Below are positions 47,737 through 59,232 of a DNA stretch of 64,000 nucleotides, in pieces. The notes under the pieces were generated by a model. The model was not told the origin of the DNA. It saw only the letters and a program-made list of their open reading frames with translations, and did not search any database. The stretch lies in assembly GCA_036874045.1 (NCBI GenBank), contig CM072343.1:13784001-13848000 (forward strand), given 5' to 3'. The first letter of the stretch is position 1. Each line of letters opens with the position of its first letter. The position numbers and the translations under genes are program-made. Source of the stretch: Cymodocea nodosa (taxonomy: Eukaryota; Streptophyta; Magnoliopsida; Alismatales; Cymodoceaceae).

Positions 47737-49287
47737 TCATACTGAAATTAAAGCTTTTGGTACCCAAATCTTCTTGGGTCCAGTAGAGTTATTCCTTAAA
47801 ACATTAAATCTATTGCCTCTTGGTAGCCACATATGACCTGATCTTCGTTTGATGGCAAACACAGTGGTGCCATCTCTATAAGATCGAATCACTCCACCAC
47901 AATAAGGTATTTCCTGTGGTGTAGCATACCCTAGGCCATATTTATTCCCATTTGATCGTTGAGATCCTATTATTTTATTTAATCCTTTTTTTCCTTGAGT
48001 AAATTTACATATGGTATCTTTTAAATCTGATATAGTGATTAATAGATTGTTATTTTCTTCTTTTAATTCACAGTTAACACAACTATACTTATCCAAGTTG
48101 GATTTCAGATTTCTATTTTCAACTACAGTTGATTCTAATTCAATAAAAGAATCTTCTAAGCAATGATTTAACCATTTAATTTCTTTCTTAAACTCTCTAC
48201 ATTTAACATATAAATTATCTATAGTAGACAAAAGACCATTAATGTCTAATTCATCATGCTCATTTTCTAAACTAGAGGAAGAGGAGCCTACCTCTTGTGC
48301 TGCAAAACACATGTTGGCTGCAGTTTCATCTTCAGAATCTGATGAACAACTTGAAGAGCTACTATCATCCCATGTAGCTTTGAGAGCCATCTTCTTTTTG
48401 TCCTTCAATCTCTTCTTCTTGTCTCCTTGATCTTCTTCTATCTGAAATGGACAGAAGGTCTGTATGTGCCCTTGCCTTTTACATTTGAAACATATAGGGA
48501 TAGTTCTTTTAGAGGAGCTGGTCTTATTCTTTTTCCTCATGAACTTTCTGAAGTTCCTTGCTAGCAACATGATCTCATCATCGTCTAAGCTTGGAGCTTC
48601 TTCTGTAGATGGAAAAGCCATTTCCTTTTTCTTTTCAGCTTTCTTTTCAATAGATCCTTCTTGCTCTTTCCAATCCTTCATCTGAACTTTGTGGGCCAGA
48701 ATATTGCCCAACAGTTCTTCAACTGTGTAATTGTTAAGATCCTTGGAATCTTAAATGGATGTGGACTTCTATTTCCACTCAACAGTTAAGCTCCTCAAGA
48801 TCTTCTGTACCTGTTCACTTGAAGAGAACTCCTTTCCCAAGCCTTTCAGACTGTTAATGATTTCAGTAAATCTAGAAAGCATTTCAGTTATGTATTTATT
48901 ATCATTCATTTTAAATAGTTCTAGTTTTCTCAAAAAAATATTAATTTTTGTATCCTTAACTTGGCTTGTACCTTCATGAGTAACTTGAAGGATCTTTCAA
49001 GCCTCATGAGCAGACTTACATGCAGATACCTTATTATATTGATCAGTAGTTAGTGCACAATAAATGGCATTCAGCCCTCTAGCATCCAATTGGATGATTT
49101 TCTCATCCTCCTTAGACTAGTTCGTAACATCACTAGTTGGAAGTGTAGTTCCAAGAACAACAGTCTTCCAGAATTTAACATCTGAACTCCTAAGGAAGCA
49201 CTCCATTCTATTCTTCCAATAGTTATAATTGGAACCATCGAATAGAGGAGGTCTGTGGATGTTTTGTCCCTCAGCAAATTGAGCCAT
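47737..49287 (-). pseudogene. gag: E5 gag with CCHC zinc knuckle
   Basis: It starts MAQFAEGQNIHRPPLF (49287), typical of plant copia gag. The UBN2-like capsid portion is 49.28-48.7 kb. The zinc knuckle CFKCKRQGHIQTFC lies near 48.46-48.49 kb (CX2CX4HX4C). An acidic serine-rich stretch and a coiled portion follow. Broken fossil. Confidence 0.85.
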
Positions 49288-49324
49288 AAATCCAGATGGT
49301 TAAATCTTATGAAGGATTAACCAA

Positions 49325-49336
49325 GCTCTGATACCA
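49325..49336 (-). other. E5 primer-binding site, initiator tRNA-Met
   Basis: The minus strand reads TGGTATCAGAGC two bases inside the 5' LTR. This is the canonical plant copia primer site. Confidence 0.9.
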
Positions 49337-49338
49337 AT

Positions 49339-51140
49339 TGTTAGGATCGATAGGCTCATCAGAGGGGGGGTGAATGGTGAAAGAGTGTAGTTTTTAAAAT
49401 TCTTTTGATGTTTAATCGAATGATTCAACAGAAATGTAATGAGATGAAACTAAGCGAATGCAAATCAGTAGAGATAAGAAACACACAACAAATTTTTAGG
49501 TGGTTCACCAACTTGGCTAGTCCACCCCCAAGATTCACTTAGGCTTCACTAAGTGTTTCAACACTTACACACTTGCTTTCAAGTCAAAGCAAGAACCAAC
49601 TACACAGAAGTTTTCAAGTATAAACTTCAGTAAACCAACCTCTAGAGTTTTCAGGTCGAAACTCAAACCAACACTGAATGTAGCTTTGAGGTTGAAGCCA
49701 CAAACCAACAGCTTTAATCTTTCAATCAGAGTTTTGGCGCACAGAGCTTTTTCTGCAGTAGATCTTTAGAATATGCTTCACTGTTTGCAGACTTGAGTGT
49801 AATTGGAATTGGAGTATAGCTCATTGTATGTGGTATATCCGTTATCTCTATATTTTCCATTCTTAAACTCCTCATATTTATACCAAAGGTATAACGATCA
49901 TATTTTTCTGTCAATGGATGTATTCTGCTGTACTTGAGTAGACATCAGTCAAATACGGTAAGTTACCGTTTAGAAAGTTATTTCAAGATGTCTTATCGAT
50001 TTTCCTAACCTTTTAGATAGTTAGCTGTGTAACTCTCCGAAGAATATCTGTAACTCACCGAAAGATCACTTAAACCTTTTTGCTAGGTAGGATTCTAGAA
50101 TATTTACTGCGAGCTGTCATTCAGTCGGATATTTATAACTGTAACTCACCGAACAGTTATATAACAGTCAGATAGTTGGCTACAGTAGTCTTCTGTTAAC
50201 TTTCTGATTGCTTCAATTTAGCATGTGCATAAAAGGCTGACTTAAGTTTCGGATGGTTATCCCTGTAACTCACCGAAACGCTTTAGGATTTCGGATAGTT
50301 ATCTTTCTAACTCTCCGAAAACTTATTTGAGCTTCTCTTTGGAATTCTGTATGTGGGAAATTCAATGACTTAAGTTTCGGATGGTTATCCCTATAACTCA
50401 CCGAAACGCTTCAGGATTTCGGATAGTTATCTTTCTAACTCTCTGAAAACTTATTTGAGCTTCTCTCTGGAATTCTGCATGTGGCAATTTCAATAACTTA
50501 AGTTTCGAATAGTTAAACTGTAACTTACCGAAACTCTCTTTGAAATTTCGGATAGTTATCTAACTCTTCGATTTTCCCTTTTAGGCTTTCAACTACCAGC
50601 TTCTTCATTTTGCACGTGCGTAATAAAATGACTTAAGTTCTGGAAAGTTATACCTGTAACTTACCGAAAAACTCGAATAGTTATCTAACTCTCCGAAAAG
50701 CAAACTCGGATAGTTATCTAACTCTCCAACAAGTCCTTTAAGCTTCTGTTCTGTATTTCTGCACATGATTTATTGAATGACTTAAGTTTCGGATAGTTAG
50801 CCTTTCTAACTTTCCGATTTTCCTTTTTCTTTTGGATAGTTAACTCCATAACTCTTCGATCATTCAACCAACTTAACTATCTGATTTAATAACTCTTCGA
50901 AGGCTTTGTAAAATCGGATAGTTATCCTTCTAACTGTCCAACGGACTTGTTGCTGTTTTACTTTTCGGATACTTGGTCCTATAACTTGAAAGTAGTATCA
51001 TCTGGAACCTTCTCGATCTATTCGTCTGCTTGGAATTTGTTCTAACAGCCTTTTGATCTAATGCAGTACAGACTTAATTGTGAAATACAATATGTTTTCT
51101 CACATAGGTTTTGCATTATCAAAATACTCAGGTTCTAACA
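49339..51140 (-). repeat. E5 5' LTR
   Basis: It starts TGTTAGGATCGATAGG and ends GGTTCTAACA, about 1.80 kb. The TATAAATA box on the minus strand is at 49875-49882. It has the same paired CGGATAGTTA/TAACTCTCCG motifs as the 3' LTR. Confidence 0.92.
49875..49882 (-). promoter_or_regulatory. Putative TATA box of the E5 5' LTR
   Basis: The minus strand reads TATAAATA; the copy in the 3' LTR is at 42992-42999. Confidence 0.55.
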
Positions 51141-51294
51141 AATTGAATTGTATATTGTAATTGAAACCTTGAATAAAAATGATTTTATGAAAATAGTGTC
51201 TCGACTTGTTTTTAAGTATTGAAGTTTCAATTATAATCGAAAAAAGTTGAAAAACAAAATTCACCCTCCTCTTGTGTAGCCATACGATCCTACA

Positions 51295-52060
51295 CTTGGT
51301 GTATACCTCATTTTGTGTTTTTGCATAGGGTCAAATTATAAATAACTCTTGTTATTTTCGTTGCAAGTTTTATTTATAAATATTTAGTTTCTTGTTATTA
51401 TACTTCTTTAGTAGATATTAACTTTGTAATATTAAAGAGGGAAATTTTTCACTCGCCAAAAATTTTATTTATACATTTTTTTCTCTTTAATATTCTGATG
51501 ATTGTCATTTCCTTTTAGGATGTAATACATAACCTTTCAAACATACTCATCTTGTAAATATTGAAACATCTTAAATATCTATATATAATTGTTTCTTAAT
51601 TAATTAAAAAAAAATGTATATAAACAATTAGATACTTGAAACAAAAATGTCTTGGTGTATGCTACGCTTGTAGTAGATTTTTTGAAGAGTGACGAGATAT
51701 GTTTTAAAGTTCAAATGATTTATATCAAGTACGCCAACTGAATATATGTGATGTTATTTATAAGATTAAAGTAAGGTGATGAAATAGAAAAATGCTTCTA
51801 GAGTGTTATGTAATAGAGTATTATAACATGAAATAATGCCCATACTAATTATTAGTTTTTAGTGAAATAATGTTAGATGTGTTCTTCTTTTTAGTGAAAT
51901 GATGTTTGGTTATTTGGATGTTAGCGAAGTGTGTATATTTGGATATTTGTAAATGTGGATCGTCGTTATTTGACTTAGATCATTGTTTTTAATTATTCTA
52001 GACTTGATTACTAGTTACTTATGATTTATATATATATTGAGATATAGTTACTTCAAATAA
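51295..52060. other. AT-rich stretch, nothing recognised
   Basis: AT-rich sequence with no coding or repeat signal that I can support. It lies upstream of the Myb/SANT-like remnant and may be its former flank. Confidence 0.45.
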
Positions 52061-52841
52061 CACAAGTGTCAAAGGAGGAAGAAATTACACAAATTGGAAT
52101 GTCCAAGTTGACCAAACAATAGTAGGTATTTTAGTAGTCGTCTTGAACGAAGGAAATGGCAAAATGCATGATGGAAAAATCAAAGTAGAGACTTAGGTTT
52201 GAAAGAAAGTAATAGACAAATACAATAAAGAAATTAATGTAAGCATTACAAAAAAAAATTGTCGAGAATTGGATAAAGACATGGTGCAAATGTATTGAAA
52301 CTATAATAAAATTTCAAATCAAAGTAAATAAGGATAAAATTATATTCACAACACAGACATTCCAAATAAAATATGGAATGACTTTGTTAAGGTTAAAATT
52401 TTCAAATATATACGTTAATGAAATTTTTTAAAAATATATAGTAGCAGATTATTATTATTTTTTGTAGAAACATTTGGGTTGTGCATCCTTAAAAGGGAAA
52501 CTATGTCTAACTTATATATTTCTTCAGATACTATTTGAAGATAATATAGCTACAAGAAATACTAATAGAGCTAACAAAGATACTAACGAAAATGTCAAGC
52601 AAGATATTAACAATGTTAATCTTTCAAAGGAGCAATTTAACATTTCCACAACATCAACTCAAAGCCAAATGGACTTAGATGTTGATATGTTCATAATGTT
52701 TGCTTCTTACACAAGGAAATCTAATGAAATGAGGAAGGGAAACACTTGTGACCATATATAGAGTCACAAGAAATTATGGTCTTATCATTTAAAGAGGTTA
52801 TAATTGCAATCATACGTTTGTTTGAAGATGTAAAAGGTACA

Positions 52842-54130
52842 TGTTGAGTATTTTTGTTTTGATGATGTGTGCTGAATGAAAATAATCATATTTGCTCAAT
52901 TACTATTGCTTGTGAAAAGAAATTAAAATCATCAATTAATACAGAAAAAGCTTATTGATATAAATACTTGTCTGTATTGGATCTGAAGTTAATAACTAGT
53001 CGTTTCATTGTATTAATTTCTCAATTAGCTAAACGTTAAGTTAACGTGTGTTTTTATTGAAAAGCATGATATGTTTTAATGTTATATCTTCTGTATCATG
53101 AATAGTGCACGTTTAGACAACTCGTTAAGTTAGAGTTTTGTTTGTATAGAGGTCACGTGAGAACTCGTTAAGTTAGAGGCTTAAAGGTTAAAATAGGTCA
53201 CATGATAACTCGTTAAGTTAGTGAGTAAAAGAAGAGACGAACTTGTTAAGTTAGTGTTATACATGTGGTGAAATTATAAGTTACGAATGTTGTATTGTAT
53301 CACGTGAGGTGCACATGTTTAACTCGTTAAGTTAACATGACTAAACGCGTTGAGTTGCAATATTGAACACTAAGGCAACGCGTTAGGTTAGCGTTATAAA
53401 CTTAAGTTGTTATTTTTGCACGTGGTAAAATTCTTATTATAAAAACATTTGTTTATTATTGGTTCGTTGAGTTATCATAACACAACGAAGATGGTTCGTT
53501 GAGATAGCATAACACCACAGACTTAGTTCGTTGAGTTAGCTATAGTACTTGTCACGTGAAATAGCACATGGTGAACTCGTTAAGTTAGAAATGTTAAGTT
53601 ATATATATATACTTGTGTTACTCGTTTAGTTAACATTAAAGTAACGACTTCTTATTACACTGATGAAAAACTTTTAGACGAGAAAGTTTATTTTGCAGGA
53701 AATTTTTCAGAGATCCAAGATTGATGATTAAAGAAAATTCAAAATATAAATGTGGGTTAGAACGTGTGTGTTTCGATGAAGGAAAAAGAAAAGACGTGGA
53801 GAAGTGGAAAATTGGTAGTAGTTAAACGTGAAGGATATGCATGAAATGAAAATACAGTATAAAAGGCATAGAATTCTCGTTGATCAATTTATCCTTGCAC
53901 ACAAAATGAAAAATCTTTTCAAGGATCAAACCATCCCTGCACACCAAAAGAAAAATCTTTTTCAAGGATCAAAAACACCTTCTCGAGGAAAATCTCTCAA
54001 GTGGAAGAAAGTTCAGTGAAGCATAAAAGGTAAGATTTTCGTCACTGAAGATTTGAAGTATCAGAAGAAAGCAAATTCGGTGAAGCATGAAAAGACAAGA
54101 TATTCGTCACTGAAGAATTGCTGAAGAAGA
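52842..54130 (+). repeat. E6 5' LTR, partial
   Basis: It matches the 3' LTR from its TGTTGAGTATTTTTG start to about 54130. A TATAAAAGG box lies at 53858-53866. Roughly ten AACTCGTTAAGTTAG-type motifs lie between 53115 and 53600. CACGTG sites are at 53154-53159, 53301-53306, 53419-53424 and 53553-53558. Confidence 0.88.
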
Positions 54131-54894
54131 AATTTAATTTTAGTGATACAAGGATTCGAGGAACTCCTATGAGTACTGCTTTAAAGTTAGATATTGATGA
54201 CATAGGAAAATCTATAGATCAAAGAAAATACAGAAGTATGATTGGTTGTTTACTTTATTTGACTACTAGTAGACCTGATATTATGTTTGCTATGTGTGTT
54301 TGTGCAAGATTTCAATCTAATCCAAAGGAATCACACTTAATTGTAGTTAAAAGAATATTTAGATATATACAAGGAACTAAAAATTTTGGACTGTATTATT
54401 CTAAGGATAGTTCAATAGATCTTATAGGATATACTGATGCTGATTATGCAGGATCTAAATCTGATAGAAAGAGTACCAGTGGCACATGTCAATTATTGGA
54501 AAATAATTTGGTGTCATGATTTAGTAAAAAGCAAAACTGTGTAGCACTTTCTACTACAGAAGCTGAATATGTTGTTGCTGCACTATGTTGCACTTAGATT
54601 CTGTGGATAAGGCAAACTTTAGAAGATTTTGGATTATCTTATGATACAACTGAGATTTATTGTGACAGTAGTTCTGCAATAAATCTTTCTAAAAATCCTG
54701 TATTACATTCAAGAGTAAAACATATAGAGGTTAGACATCATTTTCTAAGAGATAACGTAATTAAAAGAAAAATTAAATTAGAATTTGTGTCTAGTAAAAA
54801 TCAATTAGCTGATATATTTACAAAACCTCTAAACGAAAATACATTCTGCAACATTAGATTAAATTTAGGTATTTATAGGCTATGTGATGTGTAA
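54131..54894 (+). pseudogene. pol: E6 RT C-terminal part and RNase H
   Basis: Conserved copia segments are GTPMSTALKLDIDD, SRPDIMFAMCVCARFQSNP, VKRIFRYIQGTKNFGLYYS, YTDADYAGSKSDRKSTSGTC, then RNase H with YCDSSSAINLSKNPVL and NQLADIFTKPL. It ends at 54894. It resembles the E5 RT (SRPDIMFSVCLCARFQASP) but is a separate subfamily. Only the C-terminal part of pol is seen. Fossil. Confidence 0.88.
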
Positions 54895-55139
54895 AATGCT
54901 TAAACTCCACATAATAAAAAAAAGATAAATATTATTGATGATGTTGTTCACCTCATAGATATTATATACTTATTATAAATATCTAAAGTAATATCTAAAC
55001 TGCTCCTTAAGATACTATGTATTTATTGTAAAATCATAGTAGTATCTTATTGATTTTAAGTAGTTTATCAATTTTAATAGTTTTTACGATTTTAAGTGGA
55101 AGTGTAAATGAAAAACATTAAATACTTCTGACATTCTGA

Positions 55140-56030
55140 AATTTTGATTAAATGTTTTCTTTGAATCAAGGAAAATGCATATGATCATGCATAAATTTGA
55201 CTTAATTGATTAAACTTGTAGAATAAGTTATATGTAACTCATTTTAAACTGTTAATCAAAAGTATAAGCTTATTGAAACTGATTCATATTCTCAATACAA
55301 TCATAAAAGTAAAAATTGTATGAGATTTGTGTTTTATTACATCTGTATTAATGGAATACATATATACTGTGCTTAAAATGAAAAGTGCTTACAAAGTAAA
55401 AATCTTTGAGAGTTTATTGATCAGTTTGATCACGAGCCTTTTGTACTTGAGCAGATAGGTATGTAAGGATTGTTGTCCTGAAAAAGGATTCTTTAAATCT
55501 GGCAACCTAAGGTCCTGATCAGATCTAGGATTGTTGATTGAAAGCTCATTACACGGGTACATTAGAAAGTTTTTGTATGATTCAAGCTTTTCAAACTAAC
55601 TTTTAAAGAAAATTATCAATATTTACTGTTTTGAAAAGAAAAAGTTGTTTCATTAATTACAGATATCTTTAAATCGCATATAGTTTATACCAATATGACT
55701 ACTGATTTATTGAATCAACATTAGTACTTTTGAAATCGTTTATTTGAGATACATTCTTTTATTCTCCTTGAATTAATCGAATTGAGTTCAAAGTTGTGTT
55801 ATGAATCATATACAGTAGGAATTGATTCTAGAAATCATTTTTGATGATGTCAGGATAACAGAAGTCTCTGAAAAGAAAATGTAAAAGTATAGTTATACTT
55901 AACATCTATTGTCACTACAAGTATATTTTGTATTTTGATTGAATATATTTGAAGTATATTTGTAGGGGGAGGATTAACAATGTCGAAAACAGATTAATAT
56001 AATTCAGAATACAAATCTTGATTAATCTGA
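55140..56030 (+). other. Non-coding module of E6, homologous to the Ty3 E1/E2 module
   Basis: The stretch includes AGAGTTTATTGATCAGTTTG, GATCACGAGCCTTTTGTACT, TTGAGCAGATAGGTATGTAA and ATCTGGCAACCTAAGG. It aligns through its length with the reverse complement of 1.2-2.09 kb (E1) and 24.3-25.2 kb (E2), in the same sense relative to transcription. A purine tract GTAGGGGGAGG follows at 55962-55972, as a purine tract also follows in the Ty3 copies. No coding signal is seen. Confidence 0.75.
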
Positions 56031-56484
56031 ATTAATGTCCTCTTAAAATCTTGATGAAATAATTTAAAAAGACAAATAAACTATTTTAGATTCAAAGGAC
56101 AAAATGTTCAAATAGTTTACAATGTTCTCAAGATAATGTTAAGTTTAGCATGTATGTTGTTTTCGGAACGTTTCAGTTGGAAGCATCCAAAAATTGGTGT
56201 ACTAACTAGACGTTATGTTAGATAAGGTAACGTGAAAAACTGCCTCTAGACAACGTTTTACTCGTTAGGTTGGTTAACTCAATGAGTTATACTTGAATAT
56301 TTCGGGTACCTTGATTGAATAAAGTTTATTCAATATTTATTTAATTTCTAAACCCGACTTCTCTTCACGTTGAGTTATACGCCTAAAAACCCTATTTAAA
56401 CACTAATTACACGGGGACTTAGGTTATTTGTAAAGTTTGTCAAGAAAATCTTTCCCGCTTGTTGCTGTTACAACCTGCGACGAT

Positions 56485-58747
56485 GGTCTCCAAGTTCTAC
56501 AAAGGTCGTGGCAGAGGAAAAGGCAAAAGCAGAAGGGATGCAAAAGGAAAAGAAATAGAGAATGATGAAGTTCCACGTACTTGGTTCAAGAAAATATTTC
56601 GAGTTGACAAAAGGTTAGCAAAACTTTATAGAGATTACTTCTTTCCTTAGAGAATATTAGATGAAGTTAGACAAGAACTTCAACATACTGATGCAAATAT
56701 TACATACATGGGTATTCATAGTAAATTTGATAGAGAATACATAATGAAATGTGCAGAGATTGCATTTTTGGAACAGTATGCAAAATATTTGGAAAAAGGT
56801 GTAGGTTCATCAAATAGAACTCCACAAACTCCTATAAACAGTACAAGACTACATGCATTTGAGGAAGAGCATGAATCAACTATCCCTACTCCTTTATATT
56901 CAAAACAAGTAGAATCAGATATTGCTGTAGACAAAACAAAAGTTGACAGTCTTCGAAAGGCCGTTGCAATAGAAAGTGCCTTAGAAGAATTAAAGCAGAA
57001 AACTTTTATGGAGCAATTTGAAAAGAAAACAGCAATACTTGAAAAGGAGAAACAAAAATGTTATAGAAGAAGGAAAGTCAGAAAAATTATGTCTAAGGAA
57101 ACAAAGTCTATTGAAAAAGGAAAATCAAATGAAAATTTATTTCCAAAGGACAATGTATGTCTAGACATTGTACCTTATTGTGCATCTGATAAACTCATCA
57201 GTTCTGAACACACTGAAACTGATGAAGATAATGAGACTTTATTTTCCCTTGCTAGAAAACTTGAGAAGAAATCCAAGTCAAATATGAGCTCAAGTTTTTC
57301 TATTAGTACAAGTCCTGATGATGCAGAAATTGACAAATCAGAGCATCAGGCACCTGACATTGAACAAGTTATTGCAAATATAATTGACAATGTTGAAGCA
57401 GTAACTAGTTCAAAGGCTAAATTGTTTGGAGTAGTAGATATTGAAATTGTTAAGACTCCAAAAGAGCTAAAAGTTAACCAGCCTTCTACGGAATCTATAG
57501 AAGTAGAGTCTGAGAATTCACAGCATGAATCAATGGAATTATCTGTTGAACAAAATGAACAATTACAGACAAATACACTAGCTGTAGAATTTGTGGAAAA
57601 ATTGTACTCTGAACATTCTATAGAGACTGAACAGATGAATGTTGAGCATATTGACAATGTTCCTAACACTGTTGAAGCTGAAGAATCAAGCTTACCTGAG
57701 CAGCTTCAAGATAATATTTTGGAAGAGGAACAACATGACATTCATTTTGAAGAAGAGGTTCCTGAAGATGAATTAAACTCTGAATCACGGCTTCAGGTAT
57801 CACCTTCTTTGTGTACAATATTAAAAATTCAAGGTAATGCAATTCATTTTAGATCTGAAGAAGCATTGTAGAAATACAATAATCTGATTACATGTCAGAT
57901 TCTGCATGCTCGTCTAATAAAATTCAGAAATTTGATGGAAATAAGAGATCTGTTTGAGTTTCAAAGCCTCATTAAATTCTTGCTAGTAGGAACGAAATGG
58001 AAGCAATACATAGAGCTTATTGCAGCTTTTTATAACAATCTGGACAAGAATGGAAATTTTCTGAAAACTCAAATGAATGAACAGGAGTTTATATTGTCTC
58101 CTGAGTTAATTTTTGAAGTTTTAGGATTAAAGAATGAAGGTGTTGTTGTTACCAACAGATTTGACATAATAAGACAACTAGAATGGAACATTCAGTCTTT
58201 ATCAAATATTCCAGATGTATATTCTGAAATGAGATTAATGGAAAATCTAAATGCAAAGGCAAGATTTATTGCAAATATATTGCATGCCAATTTATTTCAG
58301 AGAGTTGGACACAATTTGGAAGTCAGCAGAAGCTGTTTATATGCAACTTATGACCTGCTGAATAGAATTCAAATAAATTGGTTTGATGTATTAATGTCTC
58401 ATCTACAGCATATGAGTTCAAAGTTATTTTATGGTGATGTTGTATATGGAATCCTTGCAAACCAATTGACTTTATCTGACTGGCCCTCTGAAACTAAAGG
58501 CATGAGAGCATTTAGTGTCAAAGATTTGCAAAAATTCCAGGCCATGCATAAACCTCAACGACAACAACAACAACAACCTGTTACAGACCATATACAACAA
58601 CAACAAAGTTATTCAGTTCAAGCAGAACAGCAAACCCAGCTACCTCCTGACTTAGATACAATGCTTAACGACATCAAAAATGATATTAGGCATCTAGGAG
58701 ATAAAATATGTAATGCTATAAGTGATATACTTAGGAGGGGTCGATAA
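56485..58747 (+). pseudogene. Accessory ORF of E6, homologous to the Ty3 accessory ORF
   Basis: The start MVSKFYKGRGRGKGKSRRD gives a basic RG-rich N-terminus that could bind nucleic acid or act as a nuclear signal. A charged helical segment follows (FDREYIMKCAEIAFLEQYAK), then a long acidic S/E-rich middle. The conserved core has EVLGLKNEGV, LNAKARFIANILHANLFQRV, ATYDLLNRIQINWFDVLMSH and KLFYGDVVYGILA. It ends in a Gln-rich stretch and a short helix. The core blocks match those in E1 at 9.0-9.6 kb. No signal peptide or membrane segment is visible, so it is not an obvious envelope protein. TAACTCAATG/CGTTGAGTTA motifs flank it on both sides (56.2-56.4 and 59.1-59.2 kb). Nearly open, with about two breaks; function unknown. 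Confidence 0.75.
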
Positions 58748-59232
58748 CTGTTTTTGTTTGTTTCTGGATACAAAATGTAATGTTTGTATTACTTGTTTGA
58801 TTCATTGAACAATACATTTTTCTGTAAATGTGTTCAATTATTATTCTTGTTTATAGAAATCGTTGTTGTAATTATATCTCTTATATATATATATATATTC
58901 TCTGTAATTATCTTTTTGATTAATGACAAAAAGGGGGAGAAATATTATAAAAAGATGATTATGATCTTAATTGCATATATATATTATAAAAGGAGATGCT
59001 ATTTAAATGGTTATTGTAATCTGACAGATGATAATTAGAAAACTGATACTTATATAATTATTGACATCTGAGAGCTAAAATTTACACAAACAATAGAAAT
59101 AAGCTTAAGTGAACTTAAGTCAACAAACAAGTTTGTTGAATTAAAAGATAACCCAACGAAGGTGCTTTGTTGAGTTAAACATATTTCCTAATTGATTTAA
59201 TATGGTTTTATCATCATCAAAAAGGGGGAGAT
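58748..59232 (+). other. E6 3' leader: purine tracts and motif pair before the 3' LTR
   Basis: It contains a TATATATATATA run near 58880 and a purine tract AAAAAGGGGGAGAAAT near 58928-58943. A GTTTGTTGAATTA/TAACCCAACGAAG/TTTGTTGAGTTA cluster lies at 59125-59180. The functional-looking polypurine tract AAAAAGGGGGAGA is at 59219-59231. No gene is seen. Confidence 0.7.

Larger units (their letters stand above)
42456..51140 (-). mobile_element. E5: Ty1/copia element, both LTRs, TSD AATTG
   Basis: This minus-strand element is bounded by AATTG at 42451-42455 and 51141-51145. The LTRs are 42456-44276 and 49339-51140. The primer site, complementary to initiator tRNA-Met, is at 49325-49336, and the polypurine tract is at 44277-44290. 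Domains in order are gag with zinc knuckle, protease, integrase, RT and RNase H. INT before RT is diagnostic of Ty1/copia. The long LTRs and the AAAAAGGGAGAGA tract suggest the SIRE/Tork side of plant copia. It has all parts in order but is broken, with several breaks. It inserted into the split Ty1 LTR, so it is younger than that LTR. By eye, 7 differences, all transitions, separate the first about 140 aligned LTR bases. Confidence 0.92.
40922..51294 (+). repeat. Ty1 LTR of the E6 family, split by element E5
   Basis: The left part, 40922-42455, begins TGTTGAGTATTTTG. The right part, 51146-51294, ends TACGATCCTACA. Together they align end to end with the E6 3' LTR (59233-60772). The E5 insertion in the middle accounts for the gap, with its AATTG target duplicated. 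A TATAAAAGG box lies at 41977-41985. No convincing 5-bp duplication flanks this LTR (ATGGT left, CTTGG right), and no internal element follows. It is either a solo LTR whose duplication has decayed or the remainder of a larger copy. Confidence 0.82.

Noticed and set aside
40917-51299. Target duplication around the split Ty1 LTR (ATGGT versus CTTGG)
   Set aside because: The 5-mers differ. A one-base shift gives only four of five matches, which is too weak to call.
51295-51310. CTTGGTGTATACC after the split Ty1 LTR as a primer-binding site
   Set aside because: It matches TGGTATCAGAGC poorly, and no internal element follows.
56708-57871. Separate host gene inside E6
   Set aside because: It is in the same frame and continuous in character with the flanking accessory coding stretches, within an element that has its own target duplications.
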